From contig NZ_RHOE01000021.1 of assembly GCF_003946385.1 (NCBI RefSeq), positions 1 through 42,545 of the forward strand: 42,545 bases of DNA, given 5' to 3'. Position 1 is the stretch's first letter; each line of letters begins with the position of its first letter. Source of the DNA: Loigolactobacillus zhaoyuanensis. GTDB lineage: Bacteria; Bacillota; Bacilli; Lactobacillales; Lactobacillaceae. Below, one piece after another: positions 1 to 7,623 of this stretch. The position numbers were made by a program, and so were the translations under genes. The notes under the pieces were generated by a model that saw only the letters and a program-made list of their open reading frames with translations, was not told the origin of the DNA and searched no databases.

Positions 1-90
1 CAAGGAATCCAAGACGCGCTTAACCACCGGCCACGTCGGAGCTTGAACTACAACTGCGCCAGTGAACTATTCATTGATTTAGATGATTAA
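1..90 (+). CDS. IS30-family transposase, C-terminal fragment (cut by window edge)
   Basis: The frame starting at base 1 is open for 29 codons to a TAA. It encodes the end of a DDE transposase: the stretch with ALNHRPRRSLNY followed by ASELFIDLDD matches the usual IS30-family C-terminus (LNxRPRKxLNYxTPxE). Only the last 29 residues are inside the window, so nothing can be said about activity. It is not related in strand or spacing to the next gene, which is on the other strand. Confidence 0.8.
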   Translation, partial: QGIQDALNHRPRRSLNYNCASELFIDLDD

Positions 91-145
91 CTATACCAAT
101 TTATAAGAATAGGTCGATACTGTTGCACTTGATTTGACAATTTGG
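1..145 (+). mobile_element. right end of an IS30-family insertion sequence
   Basis: The transposase stop at 90 is followed about 28 bp later by ACTGTTGCACTTGATTTG (from about 119). This resembles the inward part of IS30-type terminal inverted repeats (ACTGTTGC...TTGA...). The exact outer end, near 140-150, cannot be fixed without the left end or a target duplication. Confidence 0.6.
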
Positions 146-161
146 GTTTGAATTTTTTTGG

Positions 162-620
162 TTAAAGCTTTAAAGTATCCTTGTTCTCAGTGAATTGATG
201 TAAATGTTCCGTAATCAAATCAACTTCTTTTTTCAATGATTCGTACTGTTCTGATGTGAAATTAAGTTGCGTCAGACAGCTATTGACCCGTGCAAAAATT
301 TCATCACGTTGCGCGATTGCTTTTTGCGTCAGGTAGATCAATACCCGGCGCTCATCGACTTTGTCACGGCGGCGTTCGACCCAATCATCTTTTTCAAGTC
401 GTTTCAACAGTGGCGTCAATGTCCCACTATCTAAATTAAGATAATGGCCGAGATCGTTAACGGTCAACGTATCGTGTTCCCATAAGGTTAATAGCACAAT
501 GTATTGTGGATAGGTTAGATGAAAAGGTTCCAGCGCAGTCGCATAGTATTTGTTATATTGTTTTTGCGCTGTGTACAGTGAAAAGCAGAGCTGCTCTTCT
601 AAGCGAATTGGCTTGGTCAT
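162..620 (-). CDS. MarR/OhrR-family transcriptional regulator
   Basis: A 152-residue winged-helix MarR protein. The N-terminus has LEEQLCFSLY with a single reactive-type Cys at position 12, which matches the peroxide-sensing Cys of OhrR (C15 in Bacillus). The recognition region is around LTVNDLGHYLNLDSGTLTPLLKRLE, and the wing contains RRRDKVDERR. A TTG start 15 bases upstream is possible, but it lies inside the GGGGG Shine-Dalgarno, so ATG at 620-618 (8-nt spacing) is preferred. No ohr peroxidase gene is adjacent, so the organic-peroxide role is inferred from the Cys and family only. A perfect palindrome just upstream suggests autoregulation. Confidence 0.85.
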   Translation of the reverse strand: MTKPIRLEEQLCFSLYTAQKQYNKYYATALEPFHLTYPQYIVLLTLWEHDTLTVNDLGHYLNLDSGTLTPLLKRLEKDDWVERRRDKVDERRVLIYLTQKAIAQRDEIFARVNSCLTQLNFTSEQYESLKKEVDLITEHLHQFTENKDTLKL

Positions 621-643
621 AAATATGTCCCCCAAAATTGCCG

Positions 644-666
644 GTCACAAAGCGCGATTTTGTGAC
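644..666. promoter_or_regulatory. palindromic operator candidate upstream of the MarR/OhrR gene
   Basis: The 8-bp arms GTCACAAA (644-651) and TTTGTGAC (659-666) are perfectly inverted around 7 bp. They lie 24-46 bp upstream of the regulator start. There is no T tract, so a terminator is unlikely. MarR proteins usually bind such palindromes over their own promoter. Confidence 0.5.
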
Positions 667-710
667 AAAGTGACTAAAACTCATTTAATGTAGTATCCTA
701 ATACATTTTA

Positions 711-725
711 CACAATTATATTGCT
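711..725. promoter_or_regulatory. possible second OhrR-type operator
   Basis: CACAATTATATTGCT contains CAAT/ATTG arms (713-716 and 720-723). It is a partial match to the Bacillus OhrR box TACAATTAAATTGTA. The sequence is AT-rich, so a chance match is possible. Confidence 0.25.
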
Positions 726-751
726 TTAGTCAGTAGGTTTGCACAATTAAA

Positions 752-784
752 TCAAAAAAGGACCATCATTTAGGGATGGCCCTT
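752..784 (-). terminator. rho-independent terminator of the feo operon
   Basis: On the minus strand, AAGGGCCATC (784-775) pairs with GATGGTCCTT (767-758), with one G-U pair and a 7-nt loop, followed by six U. It lies 22 bp past the stop of the small Cys-rich gene, closing the feoA-feoB-small gene unit. Confidence 0.85.
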
Positions 785-805
785 ATTAACTAATAAAATA
801 AACAA

Positions 806-970
806 TCAATTTGGTCGCCGTTTAGCGGTCAGCGACATTTTTTTGGCTTCACATTTATAATCGCAAGCTGCGCATTTACCTTGTTTCGATCTGCGAACAA
901 CTTTGACGATTTGCCAAAATGCTAAACCAATGATGGCTGCGGTAATCAAAATATTAACGAATAAAGCCAT
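806..970 (-). CDS. FeoB-associated Cys-rich membrane peptide
   Basis: A 54-residue ORF with one N-terminal membrane helix (about residues 3-22, FVNILITAAIIGLAFWQI), then a basic Cys-rich tail, GKCAACDYKCEAKK, with three Cys (33, 36, 40). This is the usual layout of the FeoB-associated family found after feoB in Firmicutes. It starts 42 bp after the feoB stop on the same strand and ends before the operon terminator. The likely role is to assist Fe2+ transfer through FeoB; the mechanism is not established. AAAGAAGTGG serves as a weak ribosome binding site. Confidence 0.8.
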   Translation of the reverse strand: MALFVNILITAAIIGLAFWQIVKVVRRSKQGKCAACDYKCEAKKMSLTAKRRPN

Positions 971-1012
971 AAAAATCCACTTCTTTCTAGAATATATTGC
1001 TTAGAGTTTAAT

Positions 1013-3010
1013 TTAATGTAGGCCTAGTAATAAACCGCCTTGAAAAATAAGTAGTGAAACAACGTAGGCGACCACTAGGCTGCTGACGACAGAATACCAA
1101 GCCCATTTCCAACTGCCAGTTTCTGCCTTAATAACCGCAATCGTTGCAAAGCAGGGGATATATAGCAAGATAAAAGCCAAGAAACTATAAGCAGCTAATG
1201 GCGTAAACATATGCGCCAATGAAGCTACGAGCACTGTACGGCCTGAAGTGTGATACAACACCATTAATGAAGCGCCAATCGTTTCTTTGGCTAAGATCCC
1301 GGTTAACATCGCACTGATAGCTTGCCAAGAAGCTAAGCCGATCGGTGCGAAAACCGGTAAGAAAAATTGTCCGATCAAGGCGGTGAAGCTATGACCGATA
1401 TCACTAGCGATACCAGTAGGACCGAAATAACTTAATAGCCAAATTAAAACTGTGCCACCAAAAATAACGGTACCTGCTTTATGGATGAACCCTTTTCCCT
1501 TGTCCCAAGTACCGTGCCAAATAATAGCTGGTTGCGGTAAGTGATATTCTGGTAGCTCGATCATGAAAACTGATTCAGATTCTGATCGGAATACTTTTTG
1601 ATAGATTTTTGCCAGAACTAATGCGACTACGATGCCTAGGAAATATAGAGACAACACTACAATGGCCTGATTTTTGGCAAAAAAGGCGGCGACGAACAAA
1701 CTATAGATCGGTAAGCGCGCTGAACAACTCATGTAAGGTGAGATCAAGGTAGTGATCAAGCGTTCTTTAGGCTGTTCAATAGTGCGCGCCGCCATGATAC
1801 CAGGGACATTACAACCGAAGCCAATGATCAGCGGAATAAAAGCCTTGCCGTTTAAACCGACTTTAGACATTAGTTTGTCCATCACCAACGCCGCCCGAGC
1901 CATATAGCCAGAATCCTCAAGAATGGAGATGCAGGCGAAAAGTGTGAAGATCTGCGGCATGAAAACTAAGACGCCGCCCACACCAGCAATCAGGCCACTA
2001 ACGATCAGTGAACGGAGAAATGGTAACGCGCCAATGGCAACCAGCCACTGATCAGCCGTAGTCGATAACGGACCACTGACAAAAGCGTCGAGTAAATCAG
2101 ATAACGGCGTCCCGACCCAATCGAAGGTGAGTTTGAACATTAAGTAGAAAATACCAATAAAAATTGGTAAACCAAGCACCGGGTGTGTTGCAAAACGGTC
2201 AATTTTAGCGGTAATATCACGGACGCGGGGGCTAGTGCCAGCCTCACGCGCTGTTTTTAAGGTTGCTTCAATAAATGCTAAGCGCGCTTGATAGATCTTA
2301 TCTTCAAAGTGCTGCGCTTGGTAGTATGGTGCTTGTTCCAATAGTGGCCGTAATTCCTGGGCTTGCGCAAATGTGACTACGGCATCATTCGCATTCATAA
2401 ATTGAATTGCCAGCCATTTGGCATAATGGGGTTCAAAGTTGTAGTCTTGCGTTAAACGATTAACTGCTTGTTTAATTGCCTGTTGGACTGAACTTGGATA
2501 AGGTAATTCGAAATTAGTTGCCGGCAGACAGGGGTCTTCAGCTAATAATTCCTGTTTTAATTCCTGGGTGCCCTTATTACCGCGGGCGTTAGTCATAAGA
2601 ACGGTACAGTCAAAAGCTTGCGCTAATATATGTTGGTTATAACTAATACCCATTTTGCGTAAGCTGTCGATCATATTCAGGGCAATGATCGTTGGTTTGC
2701 CATATTCTAATAGTTCGATCGATAACAAAAGATTACGCTTTAGCTGGGAAGCATTGGCCACATCAAGAATAATATCTTGATCCTCGGTCAGTAGGAAATT
2801 AGTAGCAACGGCTTCATCTTTAGTTAGTGGATTAAGCGAATAGATTCCTGGTAGATCAACAATTGCAAAGTTCGTGTTCTTGATCATGCCGACTTTTTTT
2901 TCAACGGTAACACCACTCCAATTGCCCATATAAGCGTAGGAATCAGTTAAACGATTAAAAAGGGTAGTCTTACCTGTGTTGGGATTGCCAAAAAGGGCGA
3001 CAGTGGTCAT
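1013..3010 (-). CDS. feoB: ferrous iron transport protein B
   Basis: A 665-residue Fe2+ transporter of normal Gram-positive length. The N-terminal G domain has G1 GNPNTGKTT (8-16), a G2 Thr at about 35, G3 DLPG (52-55) and G4 NMID (112-115). After a helical spacer (about 165-270) the membrane part begins, with the two Gate repeats containing VFMPQIFTLFACISILEDSGYMARAA and CSARLPIY, conserved in FeoB. The start overlaps the feoA stop by 4 nt (ATGA), so the two are translationally coupled. It acts in the cytoplasmic membrane for anaerobic iron uptake. Confidence 0.97.
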   Translation of the reverse strand: MTTVALFGNPNTGKTTLFNRLTDSYAYMGNWSGVTVEKKVGMIKNTNFAIVDLPGIYSLNPLTKDEAVATNFLLTEDQDIILDVANASQLKRNLLLSIELLEYGKPTIIALNMIDSLRKMGISYNQHILAQAFDCTVLMTNARGNKGTQELKQELLAEDPCLPATNFELPYPSSVQQAIKQAVNRLTQDYNFEPHYAKWLAIQFMNANDAVVTFAQAQELRPLLEQAPYYQAQHFEDKIYQARLAFIEATLKTAREAGTSPRVRDITAKIDRFATHPVLGLPIFIGIFYLMFKLTFDWVGTPLSDLLDAFVSGPLSTTADQWLVAIGALPFLRSLIVSGLIAGVGGVLVFMPQIFTLFACISILEDSGYMARAALVMDKLMSKVGLNGKAFIPLIIGFGCNVPGIMAARTIEQPKERLITTLISPYMSCSARLPIYSLFVAAFFAKNQAIVVLSLYFLGIVVALVLAKIYQKVFRSESESVFMIELPEYHLPQPAIIWHGTWDKGKGFIHKAGTVIFGGTVLIWLLSYFGPTGIASDIGHSFTALIGQFFLPVFAPIGLASWQAISAMLTGILAKETIGASLMVLYHTSGRTVLVASLAHMFTPLAAYSFLAFILLYIPCFATIAVIKAETGSWKWAWYSVVSSLVVAYVVSLLIFQGGLLLGLH

Positions 3011-3243
3011 AAAGTCACCTGCTCTCCCTGCAAACAGCGAACTAATTCACTACGCAGACCAACTTGTTGATGATCAAAAGCGATCACCACTGGCCCATTA
3101 AATGGATAACGGCGAATGATCGTCACTGTTTTACCATAAATTAGACCAAGATCCTTTAACCGATGTTGAGTTTTTGCATCAAGCAGCTGCAAATTGTTAA
3201 TGTGAAAAGTCTCTGGCTGTTGATGTAATTGTGAAAACCACAT
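3007..3243 (-). CDS. feoA: ferrous iron transport protein A (SH3-like)
   Basis: A small cytoplasmic SH3-fold partner of FeoB. Key features are the LKDLGLIYGKTVTIIRRYPFNGPVVIAF core and a C-terminus with VGLRSELVRCL. The open frame runs back to 3264. The GGGGGAG Shine-Dalgarno sits inside that extension, 8 nt before ATG at 3243-3241, so the 78-residue form beginning MWFSQL is preferred. It is the first gene of the feo operon and shares ATGA with feoB. Confidence 0.93.
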   Translation of the reverse strand: MWFSQLHQQPETFHINNLQLLDAKTQHRLKDLGLIYGKTVTIIRRYPFNGPVVIAFDHQQVGLRSELVRCLQGEQVTL

Positions 3244-3271
3244 GCTCATCACTCCCCCACACATATATTAA

Positions 3272-3292
3272 TGATCAGCAAAATGCTGATCA
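3272..3292. promoter_or_regulatory. inverted repeat in the feoA leader
   Basis: The 8-bp arms TGATCAGC and GCTGATCA flank 5 bp, about 30 bp before the feoA start. This could be a repressor site or an RNA hairpin in the 5' UTR. Read on the plus strand it is followed by a short T-rich stretch, but no plus-strand gene ends here. Confidence 0.4.
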
Positions 3293-3327
3293 ACTATTTT
3301 TCTCGATAAATGTAAAAATAATACGTA

Positions 3328-3399
3328 TAGCGCTTTCTATCTTAAAGATACGCTATTTAGGCTCGATTTGACAGTCCTAATTGAAAATGAAACTCATTT
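3328..3399. promoter_or_regulatory. feo promoter region with two further palindromes
   Basis: TATCTTAAAGATA (3338-3350) is a perfect 6-bp-arm palindrome nested between ATAGCG (3328-3333) and CGCTAT (3351-3356). AAATGA/TCATTT (3385-3399) is a second perfect inverted repeat. Both lie upstream of feoA and are candidate sites for an iron or redox regulator. I see no confident -35/-10 pair. Confidence 0.35.
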
Positions 3400-3501
3400 G
3401 TAACATTGTACATAGTCTAAATAAAGGGTCATCCAAAGAGCAAAATCCGCAATATCGGTTAATTCACAGTATTTTCAATGACGGCGCTTAATTGAACGTA
3501 C

Positions 3502-3530
3502 AAAAAAGCTACGGCTGGATTGCCGTAGCT
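3502..3530 (-). terminator. terminator of the MerR-like coiled-coil gene
   Basis: The minus-strand stem AGCTACGGC/GCCGTAGCT (9 bp, 6-nt loop) is followed by six U (the complement of A 3502-3507). It starts 12 bp after the gene's stop. Confidence 0.9.
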
Positions 3531-3541
3531 CGCTGTTTTAA

Positions 3542-4228
3542 TTAATCATGGTTAAATAGCCGGGACCAGAAACTTTTCTTTGGAACAGTGATCGCCGAAG
3601 AACTGGCCATTGAAAGGCTAGAGGCCGAATTTGGCTTAGCTGCTTGACTAGTAGTGTTGCTGGTCGCCGATGCTGCGCTAGATACAACTGCTGCACTACT
3701 GGTAGCAGCTGCTTGGCTGGCGACATCCATGCTGGTGTTCCGAACCTCAATTGCTTTTACTAGGTGTTCGTAATTATGATTTGTTTCATCTAGTTGTTCT
3801 TTTAGCTGCTGTATTTGTGTAACTACTTGCGCATTCTGATCAGTTAGTTGTTTTAGCGTATAAAGGATCGGCGCCAAACTATCATCACTTACTTGCGGTG
3901 TGGCGCTGGTGGCAGCCGCGGTAGGTAAGGTTGCCGCGGTCGAATCTGCCGCTTCTGCTGACTTGATAATTTGTTGCTCAAAGACCTCGCTGATCGCGTC
4001 TTTTAAAGTTTTACTATGTTCTTTTTTTATCTGATTGACCTGCGCTAGATCTGTGATATTTTGTGCTGAATATAGCCGGCCATTATTTTGATCGCGTTGG
4101 AAGTAATCAGTACGCCCAGTTGTTTTCTCAACCAACCCAGAATAAGCGCGCAAAGTTTGCGGACTGATATCTAATGTATCAGCGGCTTGCCGTGGCGTTT
4201 GATATTCCTGACCCGAAACATTTTTCAT
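3542..4228 (-). CDS. MerR-type HTH protein with coiled coil and amphipathic C-terminal tail (RacA/RocS-like layout)
   Basis: A 228-residue protein with three parts. Residues about 8-75 form a MerR-like winged helix (YQTPRQAADTLDISPQTLRAYSGLVEK, then YFQRDQNNGRLYS). Residues about 105-165 form a heptad-like coiled coil (LYTLKQLTDQNAQVVTQIQQL, LKEQLDETNHNYEHLVKAIE). An Ala/Ser-rich linker (about 170-215) follows, and the last residues are KKSFWSRLFNHD, a short basic amphipathic end. DNA binding plus coiled coil plus a possible membrane-touching tail is the architecture of chromosome-anchoring proteins such as RacA (Bacillus) and RocS (pneumococcus). A plain MerR-like regulator is the alternative. 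The function is not proven by sequence. Confidence 0.7.
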   Translation of the reverse strand: MKNVSGQEYQTPRQAADTLDISPQTLRAYSGLVEKTTGRTDYFQRDQNNGRLYSAQNITDLAQVNQIKKEHSKTLKDAISEVFEQQIIKSAEAADSTAATLPTAAATSATPQVSDDSLAPILYTLKQLTDQNAQVVTQIQQLKEQLDETNHNYEHLVKAIEVRNTSMDVASQAAATSSAAVVSSAASATSNTTSQAAKPNSASSLSMASSSAITVPKKSFWSRLFNHD

Positions 4229-4349
4229 TAAAAATCATCCTTTTTAATTAATTGCTAAGTTAAGCGCGCTTGAAATGGCGCTTGATTAATTATACCGCAC
4301 TAATTACAGGTTGTCAGGGACTTTTTAGCTATTTCTGATGTCAGCGCGC

Positions 4350-4583
4350 TTAGCTTTGCCGCTGGCGGTGGAAACTGATGATGGTCATGATAATGACAAA
4401 ACTAAATCCGCAAAAGACAGCAACCGCTTTACCCACGGAGATCAGCCCAGCAATTTCCAAGGCACAGTAGTAAGCAAAGTAGGCAACGACGTTCACGACT
4501 AGGCTAGCCAGACTATTCAGTTTGAAGGTCGTTAGAATTCCGATAACAATAAACCCGATCGTGCAGAGCAATGTTAAGATCAT
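4350..4583 (-). CDS. small membrane protein, unknown function
   Basis: A 77-residue protein, nearly all hydrophobic, with about three membrane helices (roughly 2-18, 24-46, 50-70) and a basic C-terminal end, FHRQRQS. ATG at 4583 is chosen because AGAGG lies 8 nt upstream; a GTG three codons earlier falls next to that site. It is on the same strand as the MerR-like gene, with a 121-bp gap, so joint transcription is possible but not shown. I do not recognise the family. Confidence 0.65.
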   Translation of the reverse strand: MILTLLCTIGFIVIGILTTFKLNSLASLVVNVVAYFAYYCALEIAGLISVGKAVAVFCGFSFVIIMTIISFHRQRQS

Positions 4584-4713
4584 GGCGAGCACCTCTTCTC
4601 GATAATTAGCTCTAGCGTAACAGGATTAGTCAAAAAATTCCATAGGTAGCTAACTTCTGTTACAATATGGTAAGCGCTTAAACAGAAATTCATAATATAG
4701 TGAGGTCTTTTCG

Positions 4714-5244
4714 ATGGCAGAAGTTTCCGGCATTGAGGGTTTGAGCAGGCGGCAAGAGAATATTTTAGAACTTGCGGCGCAACTAGTGAAACTACGTGAA
4801 CAAAGAGGAATTTCCCGTGAAGATTTAGCCGACAAAACTAATATGACGCCAGCAATGATTGCACGAGTGGAGAATTTAGAATATTTACCGACATTAAAAA
4901 CCTTATCTAAAATGGCGGCGGGACTTGATTTGAAGTTAGGTTGGATCGACAGTACAACTGGGCATCAGTCAATTGCTGACGTTGAGTTACCAACAACATG
5001 GAAAGATGAAAATTTAGCGATCGACCGAGTTGAATTGGCGCATGCTGAAGCTAATTTAGATCGGCTACAATTAAGTACCACTGATCAGCTACGAGTCAAG
5101 ACGGCACCGGTCAAAGCGGATGTTGCCAATTTAGTATTGATTCAAGCTGATCGACAGCAAATTATTGCCAGCGCGATTCCGCTGCTACAAGCAGAGCTAT
5201 TACAACGCCGGCTAGCCAGGCAGTACCATCTGAATATGAATTGA
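4714..5244 (+). CDS. XRE-family helix-turn-helix protein
   Basis: A 176-residue protein. Residues about 22-78 form a typical XRE/HTH_3 domain: LVKLREQRGISREDLADKTNMTPAMIARVENLEYLPTLKTLSKMAAGL. The C-terminal 90 residues are mostly helical, with no motif I can name, and could be a dimerisation or sensing part. GTGAGG is the ribosome binding site. TTACAATATGG just upstream contains a TACAAT -10-like hexamer. There is no toxin-like partner next to it, so a regulator is more likely than a HigA-type antitoxin. Confidence 0.8.
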   Translation: MAEVSGIEGLSRRQENILELAAQLVKLREQRGISREDLADKTNMTPAMIARVENLEYLPTLKTLSKMAAGLDLKLGWIDSTTGHQSIADVELPTTWKDENLAIDRVELAHAEANLDRLQLSTTDQLRVKTAPVKADVANLVLIQADRQQIIASAIPLLQAELLQRRLARQYHLNMN

Positions 5245-5350
5245 GCAAAATGTTTGCGGCCAATAATTTGGTTGGATACACTGTAGTTGTGATCTGAAAG
5301 TGAGTCATTCCGAATTTTACCGTTACAGTTGAGAGAATGGAGGAAGTCAG

Positions 5351-5716
5351 ATGTTTTTAACAATTACAGATGCAGCACAACAGAAGTTGGCTAAATATCT
5401 AACCACTGATAAAAAAATTATCTTAGATCTTGATGATGGGGTGGGTGAATACTCTAAGGTGGGTTCCTGCGCTTTGAATCTGAGCTACCGCTTATTAGTG
5501 GTCGACCAAGATACTGATATCAGTGCTGACTATTCGGGAATACTTGATAGCACTGTTGGTTCATTGCATATTAAACCATATTCTACCCAATATTTAGATC
5601 AAGACATGCGCATGGACGTTAATCCACGGCTTAATACTTTAGGTCTCTTTAGCGAAAGTGAACAAATGGATCCTAACGTTAACATCGTCGATATTGCTAA
5701 AGAAATTAAGGCTTAG
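5351..5716 (+). CDS. iron-sulfur cluster biosynthesis family protein (HesB/IscA-like)
   Basis: A 121-residue protein resembling the lactobacillus-type Fe-S_biosyn domain proteins: an N-terminal LTITDAAQQKLAKYL helix, then a beta-rich core with LDLDDGVG, GSCALNLSYRLLVV and LHIKPYSTQYLDQDMRMDVN. It has only one Cys (38), lacking the CxGxC end of true IscA/SufA, so classical cluster scaffolding is doubtful. The ribosome binding site is GGAGG, 7 nt before ATG. It follows the XRE gene by 106 bp and ends at its own terminator. Confidence 0.75.
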   Translation: MFLTITDAAQQKLAKYLTTDKKIILDLDDGVGEYSKVGSCALNLSYRLLVVDQDTDISADYSGILDSTVGSLHIKPYSTQYLDQDMRMDVNPRLNTLGLFSESEQMDPNVNIVDIAKEIKA

Positions 5717-5732
5717 TTCAAAAATAGTTTTT

Positions 5733-5761
5733 AAAAATGGCTGCTTTAGGCGGCCATTTTT
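5733..5761 (+). terminator. terminator after the Fe-S family gene
   Basis: The stem AAAAATGGCTGC/GCGGCCATTTTT contains one T-G pair and ends in a T run. It begins 17 bp after the stop codon. The A run on the other side would let it work in both directions. Confidence 0.85.
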
Positions 5762-5790
5762 GCGTCTGCAGTTAAATTTTGTTGTAGCGG

Positions 5791-5818
5791 TTGGTGTGAC
5801 TCGAATTTATGCTATGAT
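5791..5818 (+). promoter_or_regulatory. candidate promoter of the HAD phosphatase gene
   Basis: A TTGGTG -35-like box and TATGAT -10 box are separated by 16 bp. The -10 ends about 42 bp before the ATG at 5860. Confidence 0.5.
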
Positions 5819-5859
5819 TAAGTTTATGAAAGCGGATCAATTTTTTTGGAGGATGAGTA

Positions 5860-6678
5860 ATGTATAAATTAATTGTATGTGACTTGGATGAAACACTGTT
5901 GGATCGTGAAGCCCACATTTCTAAAGAAAATGAGCAAGCAATCAAGGCTTTTGTGGCGCAAGGTGGCCATTTTGTGCCGAATACTGGGCGCAGTTTTTTA
6001 TCGATTCAAGATGATCTGCAGCAATTAGGTTTAGCCAAACAATCAGATCAATTTGTGATTGCTTATAATGGTGGTGCTATTGTTGAAAATGCTGGGAACC
6101 AAGTGTTGGCAACTAATCCGTTAGATTTTGCGACTATTAAACAGATCTACGATATCGCACGGAGCGAACGGGTCAGTGGTCATATTTATACGTTGGAACA
6201 TTTGTATGTTTGGCAGCCTAGCGCCAGTGAACAGCAATATTTAGATCAGCGCGGGGTTCAGTATGAGGCGGTGACTGATGATAGCTTAGCGTTTCTGCGT
6301 GACCAGCCGTTAATGAAAATCCTTTTGCAGGATGATGATCCCGCCAAGCGCCAGGCGTTGGCTGAATCAATTCCGCCACAAGTGGCAACGCCGCTGGCAA
6401 CGACTTTTTCTTCCGGTCGGTATGTTGAATTCAATCATGTAGCGGCGGATAAAGGTAAGGCGACGCTACAGTTGGCAGCTAAATTAGGGATCACTACTGC
6501 AGAAATTATGGCGCTAGGGGACAATAGTAACGATTTAGCGATGATCAAAGCGGCTGGATTAGGCGTCAGTGTTCAAAACGGCACCGCAGAAGTTAAAGCA
6601 GCCGCCGACTACGTGACCACTGCGGATCATGCGCATAGCGGTGTGGCCGAAGCAATTGAAAAGTTTGCGCTGCATTAA
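5860..6678 (+). CDS. Cof-type HAD-IIB phosphatase
   Basis: A 272-residue haloacid dehalogenase superfamily hydrolase. Motif I is DLDETLLD with Asp8/Asp10, motif II is in FVPNTGRS, the motif III Lys region is VAADKGKATLQLA, and motif IV is ALGDNSNDLAMI. The cap is of the IIB type between motifs II and III. Such enzymes dephosphorylate sugar phosphates or flavin/PLP-type phosphates; the substrate cannot be read from the sequence. The ribosome binding site is TTGGAGG. It is followed by an aldo/keto reductase 49 bp downstream with no terminator, so the two may be cotranscribed. Confidence 0.9.
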   Translation: MYKLIVCDLDETLLDREAHISKENEQAIKAFVAQGGHFVPNTGRSFLSIQDDLQQLGLAKQSDQFVIAYNGGAIVENAGNQVLATNPLDFATIKQIYDIARSERVSGHIYTLEHLYVWQPSASEQQYLDQRGVQYEAVTDDSLAFLRDQPLMKILLQDDDPAKRQALAESIPPQVATPLATTFSSGRYVEFNHVAADKGKATLQLAAKLGITTAEIMALGDNSNDLAMIKAAGLGVSVQNGTAEVKAAADYVTTADHAHSGVAEAIEKFALH

Positions 6679-6727
6679 TTAATTAGTTATGCTGAAGCTG
6701 GATCAATTTAATTAGAAGGGATGTTAT

Positions 6728-7579
6728 ATGATGGGACAAACAATTCCGCAAGTGACTTTAAATAATGGGGTTAAAATGCCACAGTTTGGCTTAGGCGTGT
6801 TCAAGGTGGATAACGCCGCCGACATTAAAAATTCAATCAAGTGGGCATTAGCAGATGGCTATCGCTTAATTGATACGGCAATGATCTATCAAAATGAGCA
6901 GTGGGTCGGAGAAGCAATCAAGGAAAGTGGCGTACCACGGGAAGCGCTTTTTGTGACTTCGAAACTCTGGAATTCTGATCGAGGTTATGAAGGCACTAAA
7001 GCGGCCTTTGCTGCCAGCCTTGAACGCTTAGGCTTAGACTATTTGGATCTATACCTAATTCATTGGCCAGCCGATGGTTACCTAGAAGCTTGGCGAGCGA
7101 TGACCGATTTATATCATGAAGGTAAGATTCGGGCAATCGGTGTTTCTAACTTTCAGCCGCACCATTTAGATGACTTAATGGCACATTCGGACGTAGTGCC
7201 AGTGGTCAACCAAATCGAGACCCACCCAATTTTCCAGCAAAAAGAGCTGCATCGTTATTTGACTAATCATCAGATCGCGCACGAAGCTTGGGGGCCATTA
7301 GGTCAGGGTAAAAGTGATATTTTAGTTGATCCAGTGTTGACTAAAATTGCGAAAAAATATGGTAAGTCCACAGCACAAATTGTATTGCGCTGGCATATTG
7401 ACCGCGGCGTGATCATTATTCCTAAGTCAACACATGAACAACGATTAGCCGAAAATGTAAATATTTTCGATTTCTCATTGACTGATGAAGAAATGCAAGA
7501 TATTGCTAAGTTAGATCAGAATAAACGTCTAAGCCGCGATCCAGACGATACCGCTTGGCTGAAGAAGACGCAAGAATAA
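6728..7579 (+). CDS. aldo/keto reductase (2,5-diketogluconate/glyoxal reductase type)
   Basis: A 283-residue (beta/alpha)8 NADPH-dependent oxidoreductase. The catalytic tetrad is visible: Asp49 (YRLIDT), Tyr54 (AMIYQNE), Lys79 (VTSKLW) and His112 (LIHWP). The family signature GVSNFQPHHL and the cofactor stretch IIPKSTHEQRLAENVNIFDF are present. The length is normal. Either of two consecutive ATG codons may start it (GAAGGG upstream). Reduction of small aldehydes or ketones is likely; the exact substrate is unknown. Confidence 0.92.
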   Translation: MMGQTIPQVTLNNGVKMPQFGLGVFKVDNAADIKNSIKWALADGYRLIDTAMIYQNEQWVGEAIKESGVPREALFVTSKLWNSDRGYEGTKAAFAASLERLGLDYLDLYLIHWPADGYLEAWRAMTDLYHEGKIRAIGVSNFQPHHLDDLMAHSDVVPVVNQIETHPIFQQKELHRYLTNHQIAHEAWGPLGQGKSDILVDPVLTKIAKKYGKSTAQIVLRWHIDRGVIIIPKSTHEQRLAENVNIFDFSLTDEEMQDIAKLDQNKRLSRDPDDTAWLKKTQE

Positions 7580-7583
7580 ATTT

Positions 7584-7623
7584 AATGGGCCACTGACATT
7601 TATTTGTCGGTGACCCATTTTTT
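7584..7623 (+). terminator. terminator between converging genes
   Basis: The stem AATGGG-CACTGACA pairs with TGTCGGTG-CCCATT, with one internal mismatch, followed by TTTTTT. It serves the plus-strand aldo/keto reductase and overlaps the stop of the converging minus-strand gene. Confidence 0.88.

Noticed and set aside
4669-4685. cre-like site (GGTAAGCGCTTAAACA) before the XRE gene
   Set aside because: Two mismatches at conserved positions; too weak to list as a feature.
5658-5867. 69-residue plus-strand ORF
   Set aside because: It runs through the end of the Fe-S family gene, its terminator and the HAD promoter; no RBS.
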